From positions 221,920 to 269,544 of the forward strand of contig BJOX01000099.1 of the NCBI GenBank assembly GCA_009731375.1: a stretch of DNA of 47,625 bases, read 5' to 3'. Shown here piece after piece: positions 28,549-39,100 of the stretch. The notes beneath the pieces were generated by a model. It saw nothing but the letters and a program-made list of their open reading frames with translations, ran no database searches and was not told the origin of the DNA. Origin of the DNA: Paulinella micropora (Eukaryota; Cercozoa; Imbricatea; Euglyphida). The translations under genes were made by a program, and so were the position numbers. The stretch's first letter is position 1, and every line of letters begins with the position of its first letter.

Positions 28549-29171
28549 ATGCCGTCAACAGAGGCTTCAATAGAAAGCTGGAAGAAAGCAGTTCAAGCAA
28601 ACAGAGCAAATGCTGAACGTAGAAAGGACGAGTGGGCACGTGAAAGGCTTCGTAAAAAAGGAGAATTAAAGAAACATCAGTGGAAGAACTTATTGAGACA
28701 GATGCTAAAGTTGGTGTTGCGAAAGAAATACTTAAAAATCCTGAGATTGAAGATGAATCAAGCGAAAGCGATAGCGAAATTGATATGTCTGAGGTTACTG
28801 CAAATCATATGCTTAGAAAGATAAAAAAGAATGCTAAAAAGCCCAAGAAGAAAACCGCAAAGAAAGCACCACAACCCAAGAAGCCTGAGAATGACAGCGA
28901 AGAAGAAGAAGAAGAAGAAGAAGAAGAAGAAGAAGAAGAAGAAGAAGAAGAAGAAGAAGAAGAAGAAGAAGAAGAAGAAGAAGAAGAAGAAGAAGAAGAA
29001 GAAGAAGAAGAAGAAAGTGAGAGTGAAGAAAGCAAAGATTATGAAACAAGAGGCGGAAAACAGCGAGGCGGTAAAAAACGAAGTGAAAAAATATCAGTTA
29101 ATGTATATAACAATACACCAAAGAATAAAGAAAAAAGTAAGGAAGCAGAAAAGATATTTTTGAAATTCTAA
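28549..29171 (+). pseudogene. Glu-rich viral protein with GAA expansion
   Basis: ATG at 28549. The first about 40 codons (ASIESWKKAVQANRANAERR) shift frame near 28665 into the rest, which runs through a Ser/Asp/Glu region, a Lys-rich segment, more than 40 consecutive Glu codons written almost only as GAA (28901-29014), and a basic end with EKISVNVYNNTPKNK. The pure codon run shows microsatellite expansion inside the gene. It starts a plus-strand pair with the integrase, only 6 bp upstream of the integrase start. No family recognised. Confidence 0.55.
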
Positions 29172-29177
29172 AATATC

Positions 29178-30169
29178 ATGGACCACAAACACACAACTAG
29201 TAATATTAATGCACAGGATAAGGATACACAACTAGAAGATACTCCGCGAGGCGAACCAACAGAGGAAGAACGGACAAGCACTGCTCAAGAATTATTTCGT
29301 CAGACTAAGCCTAGGACTAGAGGGACAACAATATGGGCTGATAAGGTATTAGATATGGTTAATATTGATTTAATGGATATGAGTAAGGTTGCTACAAAAA
29401 ATAAAAATTATAATTTTGCCCTTATTTGGATTGATATTCATAGTCGTTATGCTTATGTGATACCTATAAAGAATAAATTTTCAACCACCGTTTTAGATGC
29501 ACTCAAGAAATTACCAAAGCCAAAAGCATACATATCGGACAATGGTGGAGAGTTTAAAGGTGCTTTTGGTGAGTGGATGAGAAATAATGGAATTGAACAA
29601 TTTATGGTTGAAGTAGGCGATCATAATTCGTTAGGTATTGTTGATAGATTTGTTAGAACACTAAGAGAAAGATTACATGTATTATGGGCTTTTAATCGTA
29701 ATTTTGATTGGATAAGTTATATTGAAGATGTTGTTTATAATTATAACAAGAAAGAACATTCAACGATTAAGGCGGTACCTATTGATGTATTTAAAGGAAA
29801 TGATATTAGCCAACAACATAGATATGTTGATAATATTTATTCGGTTTCAAAGAGGGAGACAGAGTTAGAAAATTAAACAAGAAACACATTCTAGAAAAGG
29901 GAGGAAAGACATGGAGCAAGCAAATCTACACCGTCAAAGCCCGTAAGGGATACCGGATTGTATTAACAAATGATGATATAGTGACACCACGACATTTATT
30001 AAAGACAGATGCAACTAACGAACCGGAAGAGACAGATATTAATAAAGAACTAAAGCAACTAACTAAAGAAAAACAAACAAAGCATTTACTTCAACGAGAG
30101 GAAATAGACCCAGCTAACATCAGAACTTCTTCCAGACAAAGGAAGAAAAAAGAAATAATGGACTTGTAG
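29178..30169 (+). pseudogene. rve-family integrase with D-D-35-D core, frameshifted near the C-terminus
   Basis: 232 codons are open from ATG 29178. The retroviral-type integrase core is clear: Asp64 (VNIDLMDMS), Asp121 (AYISDNGGEF) and, 35 residues later, Asp156 (SLGIVDRFVRTLRER) where the canonical enzyme has Glu. A frame change near 29860 leads to the C-terminal SH3-like part in another frame (RVRKLNKKHILEKGGKTWSK, then IYTVKARKGYRIVL) and a Lys-rich tail ending at TAG 30169. Intact length would be about 330 residues. Integrases of this type insert Polintons and Polinton-like viruses into host DNA. No N-terminal HHCC zinc motif is visible. Confidence 0.88.
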
Positions 30170-30171
30170 TC

Positions 30172-30711
30172 TCACTTCTTTTTGGGTTTAGTAATGTTAA
30201 ATTTGTTATACGTTAGAGCCGCCTTAGTGTAGAACGGACGCTTCTCGTGAATATAGTAGCCCTTCAAAGCAGACCAAGATATGAAAACCCTTATCACCCC
30301 ATCGTCTCCGAGTGCCACTTGATAATGGTCTTCTTTCCCCGGGCTCGCCATCAAAAATCCTTCTTTGCAATCCGGATGGGCATAATTAAAGACTTTGTCA
30401 GGCTCGTCGTTCTTGTCGGCAATCTTGACCCAAACTTTTTTCTCTTCCCAATACTTTACGGGCTCATCCTCCTTCAACTTTACTCCTAATTTCTCGAAAG
30501 GACTCACATTTTTTGCTTTACGCTCAACCTCAGCCTGAGCCGCTGGGTCTTCGTGCGACTGATGCTTGGCGTCAAGGGTGTTAGGAACTTCAGCAGGAAC
30601 TTCAGCAGGAACTTCGGTCGGCGTCTCAGTCGGCACTTGATCATCAACCTCAGTCGGCACTTGAGCATCCGCCTCAGTCTGCTTAGAAGGAGACTTCTTC
30701 TTGGGATGCAT
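30172..30711 (-). CDS. Intact hypothetical viral protein with PTEVPAEVP repeats
   Basis: 180 codons from the Met in MHPKKKSPSKQ (a frame extension to 30735 adds eight residues). A Pro/Glu/Val repeat region (PTEVPAEVPAEVP) is followed by a charged, folded-looking C-terminal half (WVKIADKNDEPDKVFNYAHP, then VIRVFISWSALKG). It ends three bases from the convergent integrase gene. It is less AT-biased than its neighbours and undamaged, so it could be a later acquisition or still under selection. No family recognised. Confidence 0.6.
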   Translation of the reverse strand: MHPKKKSPSKQTEADAQVPTEVDDQVPTETPTEVPAEVPAEVPNTLDAKHQSHEDPAAQAEVERKAKNVSPFEKLGVKLKEDEPVKYWEEKKVWVKIADKNDEPDKVFNYAHPDCKEGFLMASPGKEDHYQVALGDDGVIRVFISWSALKGYYIHEKRPFYTKAALTYNKFNITKPKKK

Positions 30712-30739
30712 AGCACCTGCCCCACCAAAAAGCACAAAA

Positions 30740-31000
30740 AAACATGTGTGGGCAGTGCCTTGAAGCCGTTTTTTTTGTTTTTCGTAAATAAAAAGGAGAT
30801 AAATAATTTTTTTTTGAAATAGTCAAATAATAAGTGTGCTTTTATGTTGTAGTGAAATGTGTGTCGTGTTCATTGATGAGAAGTCAGCAGGTAGGCAGGC
30901 AGCACAGATCACACAACCATTTTTACTCCACTCTCGCTTCATTAACATACAATTTATATTTAACTATCACTTCATCAATGTATCACCTTTTTCAATCAAA
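30740..31000. other. AT-rich spacer in the viral block
   Basis: No gene recognised. It separates two minus-strand genes and has T- and A-runs but no clear motif. Confidence 0.5.
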
Positions 31001-31404
31001 TTACGTGCGAAATTTTCCTCTTGGCGAGACATTGGAAATTTTTTTTTCTAACCACTTTTCCAACAATGCAATTTCTTTCTTACTCTCTTTTTCCTTTCTA
31101 AGTCTCTGCCTCTTAACTTTTCGCTCCTCTTCCATTCGTCTTTTGTCTTCTTTTAGTTCCTCATCTCTCTGATTAACTGCTTCCAGTCTTGATTCAACAT
31201 CGTAAAGTTCTCGTTTCAATAATCTTATTTTTTGGACAAGTTTTTTTTCTTAGTTTCCAAATATATTTTGTCAGAAATAATGTTTTTGTTGCTCTTGTCA
31301 GAATAATAATCAATCCAATTGTTTTCTTCTCTTTCTATTTCTAACTCACTTTCGCTTGAAATTTCATTAGCCTCTTTGGCTTCATAATCAATAAATTCGC
31401 TCAT
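31001..31404 (-). pseudogene. Coiled-coil viral protein, one frameshift
   Basis: From ATG 31404 (MSEFIDYEAKEANEI) an acidic 60-codon part is followed, after a frame change in the T-rich run at 31240-31250, by a heptad-like Glu/Lys/Arg helix (ESRLEAVNQRDEELKEDK then RRMEEERKVKRQRLRKEK) ending at 31001. About 133 residues if intact. No family recognised. Confidence 0.5.
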
Positions 31405-31437
31405 CTCTTCAAGAAGAACTGCGAGAAAGTAGGCCAA

Positions 31438-31704
31438 AGATGCAAAAACGCAGAAATGTTTCTGTGTTTTCGCATTTTCTCAGAAAACCATGTGATGACA
31501 TTGTGCATTGACTGAGGAAAAAAACACAACACAAAAAATTTATTTGTTCTCTGTCATGGTGGTGTGGTGTAATTAGTATGTCGATAGTGTTGCCTGTCAT
31601 TGTCGGCGGTTCAACTCTCACCGCTTACCTTCAATTATTTCATATTTTGCTTTGCCTTTTTTTTTTCTCTTTTTTTTTCTTTTTTGTAAATTCCTTTTTT
31701 TTGC
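31438..31704. other. Viral spacer
   Basis: No gene. Bases 31560-31630 contain tRNA-Asp-like words (GCCTGTCA, GGTTCAACTC) but the arms do not pair, so no tRNA is called. T-rich runs follow before the polB 3' end. Confidence 0.5.
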
Positions 31705-33945
31705 TTAATAGCCGTATGGTAATGTTGTAATTTGGTTTTCTTTTAGTGGTTGTATTACTCTTGTTGTGTAAGGCTCAGACGAAATTGTTTTAGTCTTTTT
31801 GTTTCTCGTTATTTTGCTGTTGGTGTGTATGGTTAAATTTCCAGCCTCTGCCACATTCTTTGCCCTACACTTTTCACCTTTTGTTTCAAGTAAGTCCTCT
31901 AATTCTTCATATGCCTTCTTAGATAGTTCAGTGTCTTGTACTTGTAATCCGTTGCTTATAATACTAAACATATTTACTAAGTTCAATTTCTTACAAGTCT
32001 CGTAATTCATTGAGAAGCCCTTTAATTTCATTTTCGTAGTTCCGTCATCTAGTATGTAGCCGTAGGATTTAGGACCTGCTCCAACAAATGTGGTTATCTT
32101 TCTACTTATCTTTGTCTTTTTATCTATCAATTCGTCTGTCCATTGCCCCAATAAATCTCCTGTCGGTATTGTTGTCTGTCCTTCTTTTTCATCTACCGAA
32201 TAAATCACACTATCTGGTATAATACTCTATTACCTAATCTGTCCATCATATCATACAATCTCATCTGTGCTTGTGCTGTAGTGAATAGTGCTACACAGAT
32301 ATTTGTATTGTAGGGATCTGATACTTTTTCTGGGTGTAGGTTGTAAGATAGTTCTAAGCATTCTTTGTTTATCACATTGATTGATACTTCATTTATCTTT
32401 TTGTCGTTTAGTATTTTGTATAGTTCTGCTTCACTCCTTACTATTTTTGTTTGTGTCTTGTTGTTTTGTTGTCCAAATTTTCCCCATAGTGAGTTTAGAC
32501 AGAGTTTTGCCACAGCCCTTCTACCTTCATTCTTTTCAATCTTGCTTTTATCTAATTTAATTTTCATCTTTTCTTCATAGTCCTTTGATGTAGTTGTCTT
32601 TGTCTTCTTCTGTTACGACATTTGAAGGATAGCCACTTGATTCCTGTTTCACTCTTAGAAATGTTTTAATATATTCTTTGAATAGTTCAGTTGTCTGCTC
32701 ATTCCAATGCCATAATTCATAAGTTTTAATAAGTCTGTAGCCTTTTTGTATTGCTTTGTAAATAAGTGGTGTCGCCCATGTGCCTGTCAGTATTCTGTCC
32801 TCATCAGTGTGCTGACATTTGTCCTGTAAGCCTTCCTTACCACATTTATTACATACATAATACATCATCTTTCCTCTATCTTGACATGGGAGGACTGGGT
32901 GAATTAGTCCTCTAGGTGGCAGTATTTTTATCTTTGTTATGCCAAATGCTGTTTTATTATAAAACATATCATATGCTTCTTTTCCTTTTATTTCTTTGTG
33001 GTGTTTCACAGGATAGGGGTCATAGTACGTAACCGTCGGATAGAGAGCGCACACATCTATATACTTAGCATACTGATACTCGCTCATTGACTTCCAGTAT
33101 AGAGACAGAGCATTCACTCTTCCACCAAACATAGCATGTCGTGGATTGATTGTTTCTTCTTCTCTTAATGTCTCTTCTATTGTGCCCTTGAATTCTTCCT
33201 TTGTTCTTATCCTATTTCATTGACACCCCCATATCGTTATTAATTGACTAACTTCAGGATGCTGGCAAATTAAAGTTTCTCGTAGTTTAGTTTCTTTGTA
33301 TAGTTGTCCAAATGTTTTATTAACAGACCTTTCTCTATTCATTTCATTTCCATTAAAGCACTCAGGACAGCCGTGCCAATACAACCATGGAACTCATATG
33401 CCGTTTTTGTTTTCTCATCATATCCGTCTAAGTAGGCTTTCACACCTTTCGGTAAGTTTAATATTTTTTGTTTACCATTTAGATCATGTTAAATTTTGGC
33501 ATTGTCCTTTTTTTCTCTGTATGCTAACCATTCCACACACATACGACTTGTTTATGCTTTGTCTGTTCTGTTTGTTGGTATGACTGCTATGCTGTCCTCA
33601 GGCATATAGTTTGCTTTGAATAGTGCCATACACGTAGAGGCGATTGTCGTGTATTGAAATGGATCAATACCAAACTCCATAAATTGCTTCCTAAACTCAA
33701 TACACCCCCGCCTTAGTATAATATTATCTACATCACTATGACAATATTCAATCATTTCTTTATTGAAATCAAATACTTTGCTTTTTGCTCATCATACCAT
33801 TTTAGGAAATCCTCTCTTTTCTTCTTTGAAAATGAGTTATAGCCATAGTCATCTTTGTCTGGCATTTTCCCTATGTATGATTGGTTCTCTGTTTTATTGA
33901 AAAAGTGAGGAAAATGTCCTTTCTTCTGAAAAGGGTCGAGATTGG
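31705..33945 (-). pseudogene. polB: Protein-primed family B DNA polymerase, 5'-truncated and frameshifted
   Basis: Recognisable in order: GHFPHFFN then WYDEQKAK, exonuclease III motif YCHSDVDNIILRRG, palm motif A with the protein-primed type insertion (DVCALYPTVTYYDPYPVKHH), a CNKCGKEGLQDKCQH zinc-like segment with GTWATPLIYKAIQKGY, and motif B (KLCLNSLWGKFGQ). At motif C the text jumps from VLY to DSVIYSVDE, so the first catalytic Asp of the YxDTDS signature is lost through a small deletion at about 32211-32218. The C-terminal 167 codons are intact and end TLPYGY. Frame breaks occur near 33760, 33550-33140 (several), 32575 and 32210. Exo I and II and any terminal-protein region are missing, because the block ends at about 33945. 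Confidence 0.9.
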
Positions 33946-33999
33946 GATGCCGACTACAGCACAAGTGGGATGTAACATAACAAGAGAAGAGGTGACGAC

Positions 34000-35480
34000 C
34001 TGCGAGGGTGTGTCACTAGTGGCTCGCTCTGCACAAACGTGTCACAAGGGTGCTTTTTCAAAGCTCCTAAACTCACCGTACCGTACAGGGAATAGTGGCA
34101 TTCGGCGGGTTTCTTTGGCATTTCTCCTTAAGTTTGAGAGCATTCCCGCTTCAACTATGTATGTATGTATGTATGTATGCATGCGTGTAGGTATGCATGC
34201 AATATATGTATGTATGCTTTGTTGTTGTTGCATGCATGCATGTACGTATTTTGTCGTGCCTCATCATTCATTTCCTTATTTAATTGTTTATTTGTTCGTT
34301 TATTTGTTTATTTACGAACTTACTTACTTACTTTCCTAACTATGTATGTATGTATGTATGCATGCGTGTAGGTATGCATGCAATATATGTATGTATGCTT
34401 TGTTGTTGTTGCATGCATGCATGTACGTATTTTGTCGTGCCTCATCATTCATTTCCTTATTTAATTGTTTATTTGTTCATTTATTTGTTTATTTACGAAC
34501 TTACTTACTTACTTTCCTAACTATGTATGTATGTATGTGTGCATGCGTGTAGGTATGCATGCAATAATAATTGTATGTATGCTCTGTTGTTGTTGCATGC
34601 ATGGATGTACTTATTTTCTCGTTACTCATCATTCATTTCTTGATTTGATTGTTTATTTATTTATTTATTTATTTGTTTATTTACGAACTTACTTACTTAC
34701 TTTCCTAACTATGTATGTATGTATGTGTGCATGCGTGTAGGTATGCATGCAATAATAATTGTATGTATGCTCTGTTGTTGTTGCATGCATGGATGTACTT
34801 ATTTTCTCGTTACTCATCATTCATTTCTTGATTTGATTGTTTATTTATTTATTTATTTATTTGTTTATTTACGAACTTACTTACTTACTTTCCTAACTAT
34901 GTATGTATGAAGCAGCAAACCTTCTGCTGCGATTGTGCCTTCTTCGTGGCTTGAGAAGGTTTGCCCTCCCGCCGTTTTTTCGGCTGTTGTTCAGCTTCTG
35001 ACACGTGCGAGTCATCCTTTTTTTCAGCTGAACCAGGCTGCTGACGCTTTGCCCTAGCTCTGCGACTATGAGTCGTCTTTTGTTCTGCCAGGCTAGGGTC
35101 AAAAAACTTTGGCTTTCCTGTGAGACTGCGAACTTTGGCTTTTCCTTGCGGGGCGTATCGAAAGACCATATTGTCTTCTTTTATGTCCCATGCCGGCACA
35201 TTGGGCTTGGAAAATCGCAGCAGAAGGTTTGCTGCTTGGAAAATCATTGGGATCTGATTGTGCCATTGGGATCTGGGCTTGGAAAATCATTGTACTGCAT
35301 CGTGATTGCAGTGTCAATTTTGCAGTCGCCTAGCGGTTGCCATGTCTCGTCGTTATTCACTTGCACAAACACCGTCTGCTGTCCATCCTTTCTTTCCACA
35401 CGATAGGCCTCGATAGTTTCTACAATAATCTTCTCCTTGGGCATGCGAAAGGCAGTGGGGTAACAGGAACAGCACTTGAA
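34000..35480 (-). CDS. Host gene fragment: chromo-like segment and basic tail
   Basis: On the minus strand a CTAG acceptor (35482-35481) opens an exon reading KIIVETIEAYRVERKDGQQ then ETWQPLGDCKID, weakly like a chromodomain (VExI...TWEP). It stops at about 35246. Coding resumes in another frame as PNVPAWDIKEDNMVFRYAPQ and a Lys/Arg/Gln-rich tail to an AAG/GTTTGC donor at 34921. The break coincides with a small tandem duplication of ATTTTCCAAGC containing a 24-bp inverted copy of the exon's own end. Candidate further exons are 34126-34077 (EKCQRNPPNATIPCT) and 34028-34000. The N-terminal side is lost at a gap. This is a provisional model. Confidence 0.4.
34157..34903 (+). repeat. 181-189-bp tandem array, four units
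   Basis: Each unit runs TATGTATG..., GCATGCGTGTAGGTATGCATG, TTTGTTGTTGTTGCATGCATG, CTCATCATTCATTTC, a TTTA-rich part, and ACTTACTTACTTTCCTAAC. Units 1-2 and 3-4 form two closely matching pairs. On the minus strand it lies in an intron of the chromo-like gene. Confidence 0.95.
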
Positions 35481-35495
35481 CTAGTTGAAGCGGGA

Positions 35496-35505
35496 NNNNN
35501 NNNNN
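35496..35505. other. Assembly gap (10 N)
   Basis: Ten N. The 181-bp array reappears in inverted orientation immediately to its right, so a misjoin or an unresolved palindrome is possible. Confidence 0.99.
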
Positions 35506-36040
35506 AGGAAAGTAAGTAAGTAAGTTCGTAAATAAACAAATAAACGAACAAATAAACAATTAAATAAGGAAATGAATGATGAGGCACGACAAAATACGTA
35601 CATGCATGCATGCAACAACAACAAAGCATACATACATATATTGCATGCATACCTACACGCATGCATACATACATACATACATAGTTAGGAAAGTAAGTAA
35701 GTAAGTTCGTAAATAAACAAATAAATGAACAAATAAACAATTAAATAAGGAAATGAATGATGAGGCACGACAAAATACGTACATGCATGCATGCAACAAC
35801 AACAAAGCATACATACATATATTGCATGCATACCTACACGCATGCATACATACATACATACATAGTTAGGAAAGTAAGTAAGTAAGTTCGTAAATAAATG
35901 AATGAATAAAGAAATAAACTATTAAACAAAGAAATCAATGATGCGTAACGAGAAAGCAACAACAACTATGCATACATGCACGCATACATACACGCATTGA
36001 ATACATACACGCATACATACATACACACATACAAGAGAAA
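35506..36040 (-). repeat. Inverted 181-bp array, two full units plus a partial unit
   Basis: Reverse complement of the 34157-34903 units, beginning within a unit at the gap. A third unit is diverged and grades into (AAAT)n. Confidence 0.9.
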
Positions 36041-36072
36041 ATCAATAAATAAATAAATAAATAAATAAATAA

Positions 36073-36167
<95 letters not shown>

Positions 36168-36180
36168 ACAAATAAACGAA
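36041..36180. repeat. (AAAT)n tetranucleotide tract
   Basis: About 33 AAAT units directly upstream of the first identified exon of the SET-like gene. Confidence 0.95.
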
Positions 36181-36193
36181 TCGTTCTTTGCAG

Positions 36194-39100
36194 TGGTCGC
36201 CCGGCCGTAAGCAGCGTGGTGGGAGGCGTGGCAGCAAAAAGGCTGCTGGACCAGTTTCACGTCGTGTCGATTTCTCTGAAGCGCTAGCTGCCACTGGGTA
36301 CTGTCATCTCTTGATGTCGTTTTCTCATGACATTGGCATATTTTGCAGTGACGAGGCAAAGGAGGGTCTTGAGGAGACGAGCGCATCAGCTCCCAGGCAG
36401 GAACGGTATTAGTTTTGCAATTTCTGGTGTTTGCATGCTGCGTAATGTGATTGCATTGCAGGGTGATACCAGCAGCACACAGCCCCCCGCCCCCACCACC
36501 GCCGGACAGAGATGATGTTTTGGAAAAGCTCAAGCACTTGAGCGCAATGTCCGCATCGGCCAGGGCTGCTTTGTTGATATCGGACGAAGTTTTTACACAC
36601 AATCTGGATGCACTGCAACTTCCTGAAGAGGATGAACAGCCAGAGCCGGTGCCACTGTCGGTCCAAAAACCAAAATCATCTCTCTTCGGTGCTTGGGGAG
36701 ACTCCATTAAAAGCAAGTCGATCGCGGATAAGGCGGGCGACGCCGCGGACGAGAAAGACGGTAAGGGCACGCATACGGAAGATCTTACGGTGAGCGCTAG
36801 CACGGCGGACAAGAAAGACGGTAAGGGTACGGAGGACCAAGCCGCGATCGATGATGCCGATACCGCCGCCAACCTAAAGCTCATAGCTGAGCAAAAAGCA
36901 GCAGATGATGCAGCACGAGCGGCCTGGAAACAAGCGAAGAAAAATTATAAATTCTGGGAGGTCAGGCCCGCAAAAGAGTATTATTATAAATTTCCAGCCG
37001 GAATGAGCGCAACCGAACAGGCGCAACAACAGAAGGGGTACTAACTGTTTCTGTTTTTTTTTTGCTCTTCACACCCTCCCCGTGTCCCTACTGCAATGAT
37101 GTCTAGACTTGTGATAGCGTACTCTGTGGGCACATCTGTGGAGTACTTCGCATGTGTCGACAGCCAGTACTGGAGCAACCTCGGGCTGAACCTGACCGTA
37201 ATTTCCTGCTTTGATAGCATGCACTGCAGTCCACCCCCCTCCTACCCGTAGGCAGGTGAATGGGTATTGACAACGATGGTGCCCCCGGCCATATGCCTTG
37301 TGCTTGGGTAAGCAATGCTGCACATACAGACATGCAATCGCGGTATCTGTTGCTTGCATAGTCCGGGCCGTCGCCTGCAACAGGACCCGCTTGGCAAGTT
37401 TATAGTTCTGGCGAATTCCATAAACACGCGATCGTGCTTGGTCGCGATTGAGACCACTCCCGCTGGAGCCAGCGAACGCACTTTTGCTTTGTCCTTTTTG
37501 GTGGAGGCAGACATAGATGCAGTGGCCACGAAGAAAGACCAGAGCGAGCACAGAGGCCGTGCCAGAGACAGCTTTCTGCAAGAGTGCGTATATCCCCTAC
37601 TGGAGCCGCATATTCAAGCAGCGAACGGTCGCTTGCCGAAAGACGAGCCGCTTCCTCCCATTCCGCGCTATCGCGCCACCGTGGTCGCTCAAACCCCCCC
37701 CAAAGTCAGTGCAGACGCGAAGGCCTCTGCCTCCAGCACCGCCCTGAGCGCATCCAGCAGTCAGGGGTAAGCAACAGCAGCTTGTCTGTCATTGAAAATG
37801 ATGCAAAATTTATTATGCGCAGGGATAGTATTGCGTCCCGCAAGGTCAGGCGCAAGTCGGTATTGCCAAAGGGCGAGGTGCGCGTTGTTGCAATGGATTC
37901 GTTCGTTGATCCAGAGGGAAGAGATCCTCTAGAAGGTTACGGGGTGCAGCTAGTTCCCATCAACGGAGCTCGGTACGGGGACATTGGGCTGCGGGAGGGC
38001 GAGGAGCTCGGCGGATTCGGGAGGGAACTGCTGCTACAATTTTGGGGCGACTGCTATGATGAAAAGGTGGATCCCGCAGGCTTCTCTGCTGTTTTGGCAA
38101 GTCCGGGCGACAGCACGCTCAAGATCGGTGGCAAGCTCTGGTGCTTTACCAAAGCACATCGCAAGGAAGTAGCAGAGGATCGTTCCCAGCCGCCATGCAA
38201 CGCAGGCGCGCTGATAAACCATGCGCCTGAGGGTTCAGGTGCAAACTGCACCTGGATTCTGCCGAAAGGCAAGAGAAATCAATACCCCATCCTCAAAATG
38301 ACGGACAACCTCGTGTACGGCGGTTTTTTTTTATTTGATTACGATGGCCAGAAGGGCTCTGTGTATTGGCCCCAGCACGTTGGGGGAGTAACGCCCCGGG
38401 ACATGCCTCTGGCGGCGGATGCGGACAGGAAGTTGATTTGGCCTCGCTTCAATAAGCCTTCGCCTGCACCCCAGAACTTCAAGGTAAGAGCCTGCACCCA
38501 CACAACACAAAACATGCTTGCACTCTCACAGCTACCTGCAAAGAAGACTGCAGCTGGTAAAAAAGTTGGAGTCGGTGGCAAGGGTGGCAACCAGGCGCAC
38601 CTGCCAACTTGCCTTTGCCCGACGTGCCCCCTGGGCATCAAGAAGCGCGCCAAGGCAAGGGCCAAGCTTGCTGCTGCTAATAATACTGAAGCGCGCGCGC
38701 AAGGTAATAAGCTTGCCGTGCACAATCTGATGTGATGGGTACCTGGTTTTGATTTAGAGGAAACGGACGAGGAGGATTCGGATGATGAGTCGGAAGATTC
38801 ACCCTTGCGGTCACCTAGAAAGAAGAAAGTGAAGCGTGACACTGCAAAGGAAAGTGGTTCAAAGCGGCCGGACGGGCAGACCCCGATCCAAGGGGGAGGT
38901 GATCGTCAGGTATGCGCCCCAGGCTGTCGATGCCCGCGGTGCCGCCAGTCGCAACGCGTCCCCGGGCATGGAGAAGGGTGCGATTGCACAGGGTGCGTAC
39001 CACATGGCAAAGGGTGCAAATGTGAGGAATGTGTACCAGATGCTAAGCATGGCAAAGGGAGCAGATGCAAGGAGAAGTGCGCGCCCCCATCGTCGCCGCC

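Larger units (their letters stand above)
17446..33945. mobile_element. Integrated, decaying Polinton-like virus (16.5 kb)
   Basis: The block is AT-rich, dense in intron-poor genes, and free of the microsatellites that fill the flanks, except for one insert at 22.05-22.2 kb and a GAA run in one gene. It encodes the hallmark set of Polinton/Polinton-like viruses: protein-primed polB, rve integrase, adenain-like protease, a capsid candidate and a penton-like protein. It also has a fibre gene. The edges are set by composition (about 17446-17470 and 33935-33950). I found no terminal inverted repeats or target duplication. PolB is cut in its exonuclease domain at the right edge, so the right end is missing, and no packaging ATPase is present. 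Most genes carry at least one frameshift or stop, so this copy cannot make virus as it stands. Confidence 0.88.

Noticed and set aside
31560-31630. tRNA-Asp-like sequence in the viral block
   Set aside because: GCCTGTCA and GGTTCAACTC resemble anticodon and T loops, but the anticodon and T stems do not pair; only a weak acceptor pairing exists.
37069-37581. 170-codon minus-strand frame
   Set aside because: It overlaps exons 3-5 of the plus-strand SET-like gene, whose splice phases and composition are consistent; the minus frame is a shadow.
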